Assembly (NCBI GenBank): GCA_009746045.1
Contig: RPFO01000079.1
Span: 753,285 to 817,284, forward strand
Source: Mesostigma viride
Taxonomy: Eukaryota > Streptophyta > Mesostigmatophyceae > Mesostigmatales > Mesostigmataceae
Reading direction: 5' to 3'
DNA length: 64,000 nt
Both the position numbers and the translations under genes were made by a program. Of this stretch, positions 50,076 to 58,671 are shown in pieces. Each line of letters opens with the position of its first letter. The first letter of the stretch is position 1. Below the pieces are notes generated by a model. The model was not told the DNA's origin and ran no database searches. It saw only the letters and a list, made by a program, of their open reading frames with translations.

Positions 50076-50276
50076 TCAGGGCGAACTCTTTTTGTCCGCT
50101 CCCGCTTCGGCCTTTCGGCGTTTAGACCAGTAGCGATTGTACCGAAACTCGATAATTCTCGCTACACCGACGTTCAGTTTCTCGGGCGAGTTGGGCGGCT
50201 CGGCAGGAGGCGAGTGGTAGGGGCCTGTCCACAGGCCGACAGGGGAAGAGGTTTTAGGAGCGAAACACCCGAACAT
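50076..50276 (-). CDS. Small putative protein, ATG next to a TATATAA box
   Basis: 66 aa. A Pro/Ser-rich N-terminus precedes a basic aromatic segment (ARIIEFRYNRYWSKRRKA). TATATAA lies only four bases before the ATG, the late-type arrangement seen in other genes here. If that box instead drives a transcript starting 25-30 bp on, this frame would be skipped and the box would serve the gene at 50066. Confidence 0.45.
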   Translation of the reverse strand: MFGCFAPKTSSPVGLWTGPYHSPPAEPPNSPEKLNVGVARIIEFRYNRYWSKRRKAEAGADKKSSP

Positions 50277-50301
50277 GCGATTATATACAGTATGACGCGA
50301 T

Positions 50302-50694
50302 TTATTCGCCCTCTGGTTCCAGAGATCTTGCGAAGATCAACGCGTACACGTTGGCGATGTTGAAACGTACGTAGTTGACGACAAGGAACGCCAGGAGACC
50401 CTTCCAAAATCCGGCACGCACGAACCCTGGCACGAAAATGACGCAAGTGATCAGCAGCTGGATCATGAACGGGACGTACTTCAGTAGGACGGTGTTCACG
50501 CTTTCGTCATCCTGGTCGATCTTGAGCATTCTGGTCCAGGCCAGGGACAGCAGGATCCAGACGAAGGGGGCCGCGACGATGTCGAAGATCTTCAGACTGG
50601 ATCCGAAACACACGGACAGGAAGGATGGAGCAAGGGGTACGGGTTTTGGCGCGGCGCTAGTGACTGGCTTTTGTAACGGTTGTTCGGAATTCAT
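50302..50694 (-). CDS. Membrane protein with three hydrophobic helices
   Basis: 130 aa. Helices at about 33-55 (FDIVAAPFVWILLSLAWTRM), 72-92 (VPFMIQLLITCVIFVPGF) and 95-120. The N-terminus is Pro/Ala/Lys-rich and cytosolic-looking; a short acidic tail ends PEGE. A virion-membrane or host-membrane role is likely; family unknown. Confidence 0.7.
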   Translation of the reverse strand: MNSEQPLQKPVTSAAPKPVPLAPSFLSVCFGSSLKIFDIVAAPFVWILLSLAWTRMLKIDQDDESVNTVLLKYVPFMIQLLITCVIFVPGFVRAGFWKGLLAFLVVNYVRFNIANVYALIFARSLEPEGE

Positions 50695-50726
50695 ATGGCA
50701 CTATTCGCACCTTTTGTTTAGATTGT

Positions 50727-50734
50727 ATAAATAC
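50727..50734 (+). promoter_or_regulatory. TATA box of the 50.8-kb gene
   Basis: TATAAATA, 71 bp before the ATG at 50805, followed by a CT-rich leader (CTCTCACTCTCCCTTTCTCT) like those of other early-type genes in this segment. Confidence 0.6.
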
Positions 50735-50804
50735 CAAGGACGAAGGCCTTCTCGACTCGTCTCGCCCTCTCACTCTCCCTTTCTCTCAAACCATCTCAGC
50801 CACC

Positions 50805-51578
50805 ATGATGAAGGTGTCGAACGAACTCGCGCAGGCCGTGGACGCGGTCAAGCTGATCATGGATGGAAGCATCATGAGTGTCGACGTCCCTCGCCGGATA
50901 TTCACCGTGTTGGAGGCGCACACGTCGAAATCCGAACTCGTGGGCGTCTCTTCTGCCATCGTGCAAATGCTCGGACAGACGTTCTTGTCCAATCTCATGA
51001 CGATGGAAGGATCCGCTCGCTCAATCGTGGATGCTATCCATACGTGCGCTGTCTGCTTGCCTCTTTCCGGGAACGCAGGAGTGTCCATATCTCCTTCTCA
51101 ATGGACGCTTCTTTACGACATTGTATCGAAAACGCTCGTCACGAACCTGGGCGATACGAAGACGGCCACGGACGCGGACATCGACGCGTTGTTCGGAATG
51201 TTGAAGGACGAGCATTTGGACTCGTATGTCTCCATAAAGAAAGATAGCGGCCAGCTTCACGCTCTCGCTCGGTGTTTCAACAGCGCCATAACGACTCCGA
51301 GCCGAATCAATTCCGCTCTGTTACGAGTCGCTCTGGCCTCTACGATGGCGAACGTCGGGATCGACGGTATCGCCGTGTGCTGCTTGATCCACATAGCGTC
51401 TGTTGTGCAGACGGGACGCATCGTGAAGTCGTACGTCCACGAGCTTGTGGAAGAAGTCATGGCGGCGTCGAGAGCCGCGTACAACGCGAGTTCGCCGTAC
51501 GGCGTGGACAAACACAAACCGTCTCCGGTCGCAGTCGCGATGGCGGATCTCATCGTGGCTTCGAACCCGGCGGATTAA
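50805..51578 (+). CDS. Unrecognised all-helical protein
   Basis: 257 aa, predicted to be almost entirely helical, with no low-complexity sequence: ELAQAVDAVKLIMDGSI, VVQTGRIVKSYVHELVEEVM. There are a few buried cysteines (CAVCLPL, VCCLIH). No catalytic motif and no family recognised. The start is the first ATG after a CT-rich leader with good Kozak context (CCACCATGATG). It overlaps the convergent gene at 51575 by four bases. Confidence 0.7.
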   Translation: MMKVSNELAQAVDAVKLIMDGSIMSVDVPRRIFTVLEAHTSKSELVGVSSAIVQMLGQTFLSNLMTMEGSARSIVDAIHTCAVCLPLSGNAGVSISPSQWTLLYDIVSKTLVTNLGDTKTATDADIDALFGMLKDEHLDSYVSIKKDSGQLHALARCFNSAITTPSRINSALLRVALASTMANVGIDGIAVCCLIHIASVVQTGRIVKSYVHELVEEVMAASRAAYNASSPYGVDKHKPSPVAVAMADLIVASNPAD

Positions 51579-51910
51579 TCTTCTCCGTTGGCGCCGTGCA
51601 CGACCTTGAAGTTTCCATTCCCTGCCTGTTCCGCAAGTCGGCGCATGGCCGCGAGCCCAGCCATTTCACTGGGCCGAAACTGGTACTCTCCCGGCGTCGT
51701 CCCGGTTCTCTGAACATCTTGAGATGGAGGAGTTTGTTGACCTTCTTCCCGTGTCCGTTTGACACCCCTTTGAAGTTCTTCTCCTCCTCTCATCCGGTGC
51801 CTCATTTTCTTCGCTCCCGGTTTGTGGACAGCGCACCGTTTGGAACGGGACGAGCAAGCACGTTTGCAGTTCTCGCCCCTTTGAGTTTTAGCGTTGCAAG
51901 TCGGGGCCAT
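51575..51910 (-). CDS. Small protein with N-terminal C-x9-C-x10-C-x2-H motif
   Basis: 111 aa. The tag starts at residue 5 (CNAKTQRGENC, CAVH). A Lys/Arg-rich segment follows, then a helix (FRPSEMAGLAAMRRLAEQAG). GATATACA lies directly before the ATG, the late-type promoter arrangement. Probably zinc-binding and nucleic-acid-associated; function unknown. Confidence 0.7.
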   Translation of the reverse strand: MAPTCNAKTQRGENCKRACSSRSKRCAVHKPGAKKMRHRMRGGEELQRGVKRTREEGQQTPPSQDVQRTGTTPGEYQFRPSEMAGLAAMRRLAEQAGNGNFKVVHGANGED

Positions 51911-51927
51911 TGTATATCCTCAAGTAC

Positions 51928-52071
51928 CTAAAATAATTTGGTGTTGCGCTCTTTGCAGTTGTCGAAGACGTGTCCGTTGATTCGGTACCGTTGGAACTTC
52001 TTGCCGCTTTTCACGGCCACCGCGGGAGTGTTTGATTCGATGACTGGTTTCACAGGATCGGGGGATGTCAT
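51928..52071 (-). CDS. Small protein of 47 aa behind a late-type promoter
   Basis: The start ATG at 52071 follows TATATAATGA; the stop TAG is at 51928-51930. The N-terminus is Pro/Val/Ser-rich; the rest is basic and aromatic (KKFQRYRINGHVFDNCKER). It fills an otherwise empty gap between two genes on the same strand, which supports it being real. Family unknown. Confidence 0.5.
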   Translation of the reverse strand: MTSPDPVKPVIESNTPAVAVKSGKKFQRYRINGHVFDNCKERNTKLF

Positions 52072-52097
52072 TCATTATATAATAAACAAACACATTC

Positions 52098-53051
52098 TCA
52101 ATGCACCCACATGTTGTCCAACATCATCGTCTTCTTGAGATCCATCGGTTTTCCGTCCTTGAACGTTTCGTGAAGGACCTCCCCTCCCGCGACCATAGTG
52201 GCGGCAGCACCCGCGGTAAGCGCGCCAGTTGCAATGGCGCCCGCAGAAACAGCGCCGATAATTGCCTTTGTTCCTTTCTCCGCTGCACGTATGCCACTGC
52301 CATCGATATTAGACGCCCAACTGGAGAAGCTGAGTGGCCAGCGAATATACCATGGCATTTTGGATGCGATCCAGTTGGCCAGAGCCCGAGCCTTGTGTGC
52401 TGACGAGAGGTAAAAGTATCCGATCGGTTTCAGATACGTGTCCATGAACGCGATCCACGAACGCTCGAAGTCAGTGCCTATATACCCGTTTCGTCGCAAG
52501 GAGCGCAAAAGTTTATAATACGGGGCCCATATACCCGTTTCTGTCGCTACGATGTATTCGGCCATGATCAACCCAACCGCGTTCACACCCGCGATGGTCA
52601 CTCCGGCAAGTATTTTCCACGGGACCTTTTTGAACGCTTTCAAGGCCTTGGATCTCCAAGTCTTGGGATCGCGTGTCATGGTCACCAAGGAGCACAATTG
52701 ATGGTGAGTGAACGACTCGAGTTGATGGAGGCTGATGCCCAACACGGCATGGAGGTACGAAACCAGAGTCGTTTTGTCCGTCGAATCTGCAACGGATTTC
52801 GCGCACGCGGCGAATGCTATTTTGTCGATGATGTCGAATGTCAGAAGACCGCAGACTTGCGCGTTCGTCATCCTCGCGATGGCCTCTTTCGTGTGGTTCG
52901 GATTCGCCGCGAGTGCGAGAGATTCCGCCTCGCGGCGAGTGAGATGTTTCGACAGTCCAGTGCAATCCACGAGACTCTCAGGATCCACTTCAGCAGCAGG
53001 GGGCTGCTCCACCTCATCGTCCTTCGCTCTGTGTCTCCGTTTTCGCGTCAT
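52098..53051 (-). CDS. Paralogue 1 of a tandem pair, membrane-associated C-terminus
   Basis: 317 aa. Residues about 28-150 align with residues about 182-310 of the next gene: DCTGLS, H-T-x-E-x-x-x-x-M/L, QVC/QLC, a STDKTTLVSYLHA block, THHQLCSLV and TRDPKTW. The C-terminal third has a hydrophobic segment (AGVTIAGVNAVGLIMAEYIV) and an Ala/Gly-rich hydrophobic stretch (IIGAVSAGAIATGALTAGAA). It lacks the Cys/His tag and the long Ala-rich helix of its neighbour. A duplicated virion- or membrane-associated protein is likely; function unknown. Confidence 0.75.
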   Translation of the reverse strand: MTRKRRHRAKDDEVEQPPAAEVDPESLVDCTGLSKHLTRREAESLALAANPNHTKEAIARMTNAQVCGLLTFDIIDKIAFAACAKSVADSTDKTTLVSYLHAVLGISLHQLESFTHHQLCSLVTMTRDPKTWRSKALKAFKKVPWKILAGVTIAGVNAVGLIMAEYIVATETGIWAPYYKLLRSLRRNGYIGTDFERSWIAFMDTYLKPIGYFYLSSAHKARALANWIASKMPWYIRWPLSFSSWASNIDGSGIRAAEKGTKAIIGAVSAGAIATGALTAGAAATMVAGGEVLHETFKDGKPMDLKKTMMLDNMWVH

Positions 53052-53064
53052 TGTACAGTATCTA

Positions 53065-54828
53065 TCACGACCTTTTCTTTAGCGTCTTCACGGCCTCCAT
53101 GCGGCGTTGGAACTCTCTTTTGTCCAGATCGTTCTCGATCTCCTTACGCTGCTCTGCTACGTACCCGCGTGCCGCGTTCACGGCCGACGGGATGATCGTG
53201 GGACCGGCGGCCTTGAGGCCCGTGACTGTATCCTTAGCGGTCAACATGAAGTTCTGACCTTGCGCGATGGCTGCGTCCGCGGCCTTCTTGGCAGCCGCAC
53301 GTGCTGCTCTCCCTGCCGCGTTTTTAGCGGCGACGCCCTTCTCGACGGCGACTCGTTGCGCGGTCGAAGCCAGCTGTTTCCCCTGAGCGACCGCGGCTTC
53401 TTTCGCCTTCCACGCGGCTTCTGCGCTCTTCGCCCTCGCGGATTCTCCTAACGCGTACGCGCGTTCGATGGCAGCGTCCTTGTTCGAGTTGTAGTAATCC
53501 TTTCCTGCCTGAAAGGTTTGACGAGACTTGTTGACGACGGCTTTCCCTCCGGATATGGCCGCGTTTTGAGTTGCGTTCAAGCCGTACGATAGTCCTACGA
53601 GTCCGAGCGCGTTGGCGATCGTCGACGTCACCCGATTGTTGCCTCCCCACTTGGCCGCCTTGTCCACCCACCTCGAAACGAGCGGGGGCGTGAAGTCCTT
53701 GAACCAGGCGGTAGAGAGTCGCACCATGTCGAATGCGTTGACGAAAAGCAGGCCGAACCACTTGAGGTTATCAACGAAATGCCGGAACGCCTTCGTGACA
53801 GGAGCGGGCACACCCTTGGATTTCAACGTGTCTAAAAACCGATACAAGGCGGCGTCTTCGCCAGTGTAGGTAGCGACCAGAACGTTCGCAAGCATCTTTC
53901 CGGCCAAGATCACCCCGAGTTGCTTCCATGGAAGCTTCTTGAGCCATTCGAACGCGGATCTCGTCCACGTGGTAGGATCTCGAGTGGCGCCCACCACCAT
54001 GCACAGTTCCTCGTGCGTCAGCTCCTCCAACTTGTCGCGGTCTCCTCCGTACCTCGCGTGGAGGTACGTCACGAGTTGTTCCTTGGTGGAATTGTCGAAC
54101 ACGTTCTTCGAGCACAGTGAGAACGCGAACGTGTCGATCAACTCCTTCGAGATGACGGCGCATAACTGCTGTTTCGAGAGCTGCTTGACGCTCTCCTCCG
54201 TGTGACCCGCGTTAAGGAACACCGCGAGTTTTTCCGCGTCTTTTCGTTGAAGGCTGTTCGACAACCCCGTGCAGTTCATCAGGCTGTCCGCTTGTTTGTC
54301 CAATTGGTCTTCTAGAGCGGCGTCACTCGAGCCAGGCGGCTCGGCGTCGACGTCGATCACGTCGTGCCTCTGAAAAGGGCCGGATACCGACTCGGAGTCG
54401 GACGCAACGCTCTTGTCATCGAGATCGATCACCTCCCTCGACGGGCCGCCCGTGATACTCGAAACGGCCTCGTTTCGAAGCCGCTCGATCTTCAGAACGA
54501 GCTCCAAAGTCCCAGGAGGTTGGTGCTGTTTCGCCCATTCGAGCGCCTCGTCTATGAGTTCGTCGTCCGTACGTTCAGGATCGATGTCCCTTTCGGCTCG
54601 TCTGTACAGCGATACTAACTCCGCCTTCGCTTCGTTGATCTCGTCGATCTTGGATCGCGCTTCCGACGACATGGCACTCACAAAGTCATCTTGCCGCATC
54701 CGATGACGTGGACGCGCGCGTGGTTTATGACGTGTCACTCTTCCGTGGATCTTGCAGTACCCTCTCGAAGCGGCCGCGTACGTACAGCTGGCGCCGCGCG
54801 CCGTCGTCCCCTTGCATGTGGACTTCAT
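53065..54828 (-). CDS. Paralogue 2: Cys/His tag, shared core and Ala-rich coiled helix
   Basis: 587 aa. Residues 5-28 carry the C-x9-C-x9-C-x2-H tag. An acidic/Ser-rich linker follows, then the domain shared with the previous gene (NCTGLS, QLCAVI, YLHARYGGDRDK, LTHEELCMVVGATRDP) at about 182-310. A hydrophobic region (LGVILAGKMLANVLVA) and a long Ala/Lys-rich amphipathic helix (about 455-545, AAKNAAGRAARAAAKKAADA) follow. TATAAAGTGA sits against the ATG. It probably arose with its neighbour by tandem duplication, then gained or lost the terminal modules. The helix suggests membrane or DNA association (inference). Confidence 0.78.
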   Translation of the reverse strand: MKSTCKGTTARGASCTYAAASRGYCKIHGRVTRHKPRARPRHRMRQDDFVSAMSSEARSKIDEINEAKAELVSLYRRAERDIDPERTDDELIDEALEWAKQHQPPGTLELVLKIERLRNEAVSSITGGPSREVIDLDDKSVASDSESVSGPFQRHDVIDVDAEPPGSSDAALEDQLDKQADSLMNCTGLSNSLQRKDAEKLAVFLNAGHTEESVKQLSKQQLCAVISKELIDTFAFSLCSKNVFDNSTKEQLVTYLHARYGGDRDKLEELTHEELCMVVGATRDPTTWTRSAFEWLKKLPWKQLGVILAGKMLANVLVATYTGEDAALYRFLDTLKSKGVPAPVTKAFRHFVDNLKWFGLLFVNAFDMVRLSTAWFKDFTPPLVSRWVDKAAKWGGNNRVTSTIANALGLVGLSYGLNATQNAAISGGKAVVNKSRQTFQAGKDYYNSNKDAAIERAYALGESARAKSAEAAWKAKEAAVAQGKQLASTAQRVAVEKGVAAKNAAGRAARAAAKKAADAAIAQGQNFMLTAKDTVTGLKAAGPTIIPSAVNAARGYVAEQRKEIENDLDKREFQRRMEAVKTLKKRS

Positions 54829-54879
54829 TCACTTTATATGTACGGCAGAAAAAGTGTTCTCCGTTCGGCCTTCCGAACG

Positions 54880-54887
54880 CATAAAAG
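54880..54887 (+). promoter_or_regulatory. TATA-like box of the IQ-motif gene
   Basis: CATAAAAG about 60 bp before the ATG at 54944. The divergent gene at 54828 uses its own box close to its ATG, so this region has one promoter of each kind. Confidence 0.5.
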
Positions 54888-54943
54888 CCGGACCGTGAAG
54901 TTTTTGACACGCTTATTGTGAGAAGACGAAAACATCCGCCGTC

Positions 54944-56161
54944 ATGAAGGGGACGACGAAGGGGTTGAGAATATGTCGTTGTCTTTCTTTAAACGGTGCT
55001 TCTATAAAGAAGCTGGGGAGACGTCCGTTCGCCCCGCTGACGGTGAACGATATGCGCAGACTTTGCAAACGAATGGGGTTTGTCCCTCCAAAGACGGTGA
55101 CAGAGAAGGAAGCGTCCGCGAGTCTATTCGCCGTTTTGGCTGCTCGCAAGATCCAGCGATGGGCGAGGAGAACGTTCTTGGCCAGGAGAAAGGCGATGAA
55201 CGTGATCAAGAAGTACGTCGCCCTGATACCGCAGAACCGAGACGATATGGTCATGCTCGAACGCCTCCCACACAAATCCCACGTGTTCAAGCTCGTGCTT
55301 CCGGACAGGACCGTCATCGGGTTTCACGCCGTGAGACTGGCGGAGTTTATCCTGGATTCCGGGACCTTCGTAGATCCGTTCACTCGTCACGCCTTCAACG
55401 AGGTCGAGCTCTTCCGCCTCGACACCCAGGTCCGTCGTTTAGGATACCAGAGACGATCTACTCTCCACCTGTTTCGCCACCCGGAGATCATCCGGGCGAA
55501 GAGGGAGAGGGAGTCACTTGTGGCTGGTTTGGAGAGGATGTGCGCGGAGATGGTGGAGATGATGATCCAAGTCGCGGAGGGTGGAGCTGAATCGAGGGAG
55601 GCGCTCATCCTCTTGGACGCCGACTACTTTCCTCAATGGCACGTGTACTTCCGCCAACTCGTCGCGCTCGACCCTCACGCCGCCCACTCCGGGCTCGTGC
55701 ATTATCGAGGCATGGTCCAGATGGCCATCGACAAGACCAACTCCGACGAGGGAAGGGACCCGTTCGTCTCACTGCGCGACATCATGCACAAGCGCGGAGT
55801 GCTCACCTACATCCGGTGCCTTTTGAACACGCATCACGTCAAAGGGTTCGGCGGCATCCCGCCTCCGAGTCCCACCATCCACCAATGCACCGTGATGCCG
55901 GCGCCAGTCCCAGGTCGATCGTTTCGGATGATCCCGAATGGGGTTTCCGACTTCATGGTGGCGCAGATGGTGGAGGGGGGCGACACGGCAGCGTGGGCCG
56001 CGACGACGATGACGACGTTCCCGCCCGCCTCGGACAACCCTCTCGAGCTTCTGGCGACCGCGGCGCTGTACAGACACATGGCCATGGAACGGGAGAACGC
56101 CGCTGCTCCGTCTCCGCAAGAAATGGAAGCGCGCATCGCCCACCAGAACGGGCTGAATTGA
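54944..56161 (+). CDS. IQ-motif protein with viral DPxTR-type domain
   Basis: 405 aa. An IQ-like calmodulin-binding helix (AARKIQRWARRTFLARRKAM) at about 66-86 is followed by FHAVRLAEFILDSGTFVDP and TRHAFNEVELFRLD (about 125-160), a segment I associate with hypothetical proteins of large algal viruses. The C-terminal half is helical with no motif, then Pro/Thr-rich. A host-calmodulin interaction is possible but not shown. The ATG is the first after the TATA-like box. Confidence 0.65.
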   Translation: MKGTTKGLRICRCLSLNGASIKKLGRRPFAPLTVNDMRRLCKRMGFVPPKTVTEKEASASLFAVLAARKIQRWARRTFLARRKAMNVIKKYVALIPQNRDDMVMLERLPHKSHVFKLVLPDRTVIGFHAVRLAEFILDSGTFVDPFTRHAFNEVELFRLDTQVRRLGYQRRSTLHLFRHPEIIRAKRERESLVAGLERMCAEMVEMMIQVAEGGAESREALILLDADYFPQWHVYFRQLVALDPHAAHSGLVHYRGMVQMAIDKTNSDEGRDPFVSLRDIMHKRGVLTYIRCLLNTHHVKGFGGIPPPSPTIHQCTVMPAPVPGRSFRMIPNGVSDFMVAQMVEGGDTAAWAATTMTTFPPASDNPLELLATAALYRHMAMERENAAAPSPQEMEARIAHQNGLN

Positions 56162-56250
56162 TGACGGTATAAAAACCTCATCCCTATGTATTGAAGGTGG
56201 ATACAGTCGACGACAGATCCAACGCCGCCGACGTCTCGGGGTATGCTCGT

Positions 56251-56421
56251 ATGGTAGCCGCTTGCGTCGATGAATTCAAACATAAAGCGAACGACTGCGA
56301 CGAGGCATTCTACAATATCCTAGTGATGTCCCGTCTGTTCCATCTCCAAGAGGATATGGATAATCTCAGCACGGTGTTCGAAAAAGTCGAGGCCGCGGCA
56401 CCGCGTCCCGTTTCCACGTAG
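56251..56421 (+). CDS. Small acidic protein
   Basis: 56 aa from the ATG at 56251; the frame is open upstream to 56173, but has no earlier ATG. TATAAAAA at 56168-56175 lies about 75 bp upstream. Helical with several acidic residues (DEFKHKANDCDEAFYNILV). The upstream open part looks coding too, so a non-ATG start cannot be excluded. Family unknown. Confidence 0.5.
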   Translation: MVAACVDEFKHKANDCDEAFYNILVMSRLFHLQEDMDNLSTVFEKVEAAAPRPVST

Positions 56422-56427
56422 TGGTTC

Positions 56428-56556
56428 CTACCAGTCGTCCACGTTGCGCCAATTGTATATATCCCTAGCGCGTTTGTACTTTCTCATGACGCTCGACTTG
56501 ATCCATTGGGTGACGCCGCATAATTTCAGGTTCCTACACGATTCGCGTTTTGCCAT
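56428..56556 (-). CDS. Small basic protein, possibly truncated
   Basis: 42 aa from the ATG at 56556: basic, with CRNLKLCGVTQWIK and ARDIYNWRNVDDW, which read like genuine protein. The frame stays open and protein-like for another 20 codons upstream, into the leader of the divergent OTU gene, without an ATG. So this may be the tail of a longer gene, or use an unusual start. AT-rich sequence precedes the ATG. Confidence 0.4.
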   Translation of the reverse strand: MAKRESCRNLKLCGVTQWIKSSVMRKYKRARDIYNWRNVDDW

Positions 56557-56613
56557 GTATTGAAATAATGAAAGAAATTTATCCCATTCGTCCACGGTCG
56601 ACTCTTTTGTATC

Positions 56614-58671
56614 ATGATAATGGTAGTAAATACGCGAATCATGGCTCCGATGTGCGGGTTCCGAAACACCCGCAACGGGTCGGACGAAAAGACGTGCATC
56701 CGCGCTAGACAGTTGCGGTTGTACGGACGGTACAAATCCAACATCTACGAGCCCACAGCCTCTTTGAAGACGGTAGCGACGAGCGATCGCCCGAATTGCG
56801 GGACATCCAAGGCGCGAAATGCCGGAACGTACGAGCAATGCGCTCAAAGGGGGCAGCTGAGATTGTGGGGGTTGTACACGAAAGCGGACGTGGACGCTGC
56901 TAAAAAAAAAACAAAGGCGACCAGGGCTCCGGTTCGAGCGCCGGTCCGAGCGCCCGAACCACAGCCGATAAGACGGCCGCGAACGAGACGACCGAGGAGG
57001 ACATTGGAAGACCAACGAAAAGCAATCGAACTCCTCGCGCGTCGAAAGGAGCAGGAGTTGAAGCGGCAGGCGGTCGAAAGGGACAGGCGTGCCAAGTCCC
57101 GCGCAAAATTGAGGGGCTTTGAACTGGATCCTGATGAACCGGCCGAACCGCCGCCTCTGCCAACGAAACGATACCCGATCGGCACTAAGCCAGCCGCTAG
57201 CAAGCCGGTCGCGGCTCCTCCCAAAGTCGCTCCCAAGCCGGCTCCTCCTCCTCCGGCTCCCAAGCCGGCTCCTCCAAAGCCTGCTCCTCCGCCGCCGGTT
57301 CCAAAGCCGGCTCCTCCACCGCCGGTTCCTCCGCAGGCGCCGGCTCCTCCGCAGGCCGCCAGGCTAAGTTTCAAAGTCAACAAGGGGAAAGCCGTCGCCG
57401 CCAACCCGGCGTCGTATCCTAGTTTATACGTCCCCGATTCGTTTTGGATAGACGCCGTGAACGTCGCACCTCACGGGTTTCCTAGTTCCACTCGTCCCAA
57501 TTACGAGGCGACGCTCATGAAGAAAATCGACGTCCCGTTCGCGTTCTCGCACAAGTTGTTCGGAATCGACGAGATCGAGTTCTTGCGATCGACACCGGGT
57601 GATGGAAGCTGTCTGTATCACGCCGTCAACCTGTCGAACGCCTGGCGACAGGGACGAAGCATCACGTACGACGAACTCGAAAGAAAGGCCACGAAGCAGC
57701 GGAAGGAAGTGGAGGCGTTGTTCAACACCGTCAGAAGGAACGGTGTGAAAAGTAGGAAGTATGACCTGTCCGATGAGGGAATACGGGATACGACACAAAG
57801 GTTTCAAGGCAATGCGTTTGCGAACACGAACATAATCGCATTGCTCTCTGAAGTGTTACACGCGGACATCTACGTCATCAGCAAACAGTTTAACACGAAC
57901 AAGAGACACGACATGATCACCATCCAGAAATACGAAAACGAAATGGGGCAGATTAAGAATCCGAACATTTACGTCTATCATAACGGCAAAGTGCATTACG
58001 AGGCGCTTTTGACTCGTTCTCCTCGCCGCGTACGGTCGGATTACGGAAACCACCCGCTTTTGAAGGGGGTGGTGAAGAGTGTAGACATCCGCATACCGAG
58101 ACACGCTGCCCCGACCGGGATATATATGCCCGTATCGGAAAAGGGCGTAGACGTCGAATTTAAGCTTGGCAGGGTCCCGTATTTGAACGACACTGTCACC
58201 GAAATCCGAGCGAACGAGTCAGGCAGTTTCTACAGCGCCGTGGTTCTCGCGTGCGCCATGACTGGCCCGTTCTACGCGATCCACATTACCGAAGATCTGC
58301 GCGGTAAATTCGGGAAGCTCTTAGCAGAGGAAGAAGACCGGTTTAGGAAAGCACTCGTGGGAACGGCAGAATCGTATCACGCGAACAATGAAAGGGACGA
58401 CGGGATACTACCCGTGCTAAAGACCTCCAAGGGGTTGGAAGAGTTGACCAAGGAAGTCGAAAAGGGAAACAGGATCACGGATGATATCATCACCCTCGCG
58501 GCTCTCGAATCCGACCGCGAGATCGTCGTCGTATCCGGGAAGACGGGAACAGAACCGAATGTCGTGAACCAGGTGGCGGTGAAGTTGTATCCGACAAGCC
58601 TGATCTTGTGGAAACGGATATACCTGTTCAAGGGTCCAGGAGGACACTACGAGCCGCTGAGGTACAAGTGA
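56614..58671 (+). CDS. Tandem OTU-domain protein with degenerate second domain
   Basis: 685 aa numbered from the ATG at 56614 (the ATG at 56641 is also plausible). OTU proteases remove ubiquitin. The N-terminus has two related Cys motifs (CGFRNTRNGSDEKTC and CGTSKARNAGTYEQC), each followed by QLRLYG or QLRLWG. A basic helix and a long Pro/Ala/Lys linker (about 175-250) follow. OTU domain 1: DGSC with Asp330 and Cys333, and the His461 motif VHYEAL, so it should be catalytically competent. OTU-like domain 2: ESGSFYSA, with Ser538 replacing the Cys, and a terminal GGHYEPL (His678). The second domain therefore looks like a pseudo-OTU, perhaps ubiquitin-binding. Its stop overlaps the convergent gene by 25 bp. 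Confidence 0.85.
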   Translation: MIMVVNTRIMAPMCGFRNTRNGSDEKTCIRARQLRLYGRYKSNIYEPTASLKTVATSDRPNCGTSKARNAGTYEQCAQRGQLRLWGLYTKADVDAAKKKTKATRAPVRAPVRAPEPQPIRRPRTRRPRRTLEDQRKAIELLARRKEQELKRQAVERDRRAKSRAKLRGFELDPDEPAEPPPLPTKRYPIGTKPAASKPVAAPPKVAPKPAPPPPAPKPAPPKPAPPPPVPKPAPPPPVPPQAPAPPQAARLSFKVNKGKAVAANPASYPSLYVPDSFWIDAVNVAPHGFPSSTRPNYEATLMKKIDVPFAFSHKLFGIDEIEFLRSTPGDGSCLYHAVNLSNAWRQGRSITYDELERKATKQRKEVEALFNTVRRNGVKSRKYDLSDEGIRDTTQRFQGNAFANTNIIALLSEVLHADIYVISKQFNTNKRHDMITIQKYENEMGQIKNPNIYVYHNGKVHYEALLTRSPRRVRSDYGNHPLLKGVVKSVDIRIPRHAAPTGIYMPVSEKGVDVEFKLGRVPYLNDTVTEIRANESGSFYSAVVLACAMTGPFYAIHITEDLRGKFGKLLAEEEDRFRKALVGTAESYHANNERDDGILPVLKTSKGLEELTKEVEKGNRITDDIITLAALESDREIVVVSGKTGTEPNVVNQVAVKLYPTSLILWKRIYLFKGPGGHYEPLRYK

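Noticed and set aside
56557-57015. Long minus-strand frame extending the 42-aa ORF
   Set aside because: Most of it lies opposite the OTU gene in an Arg/Ser-rich shadow frame. Only the part outside that gene looks coding.
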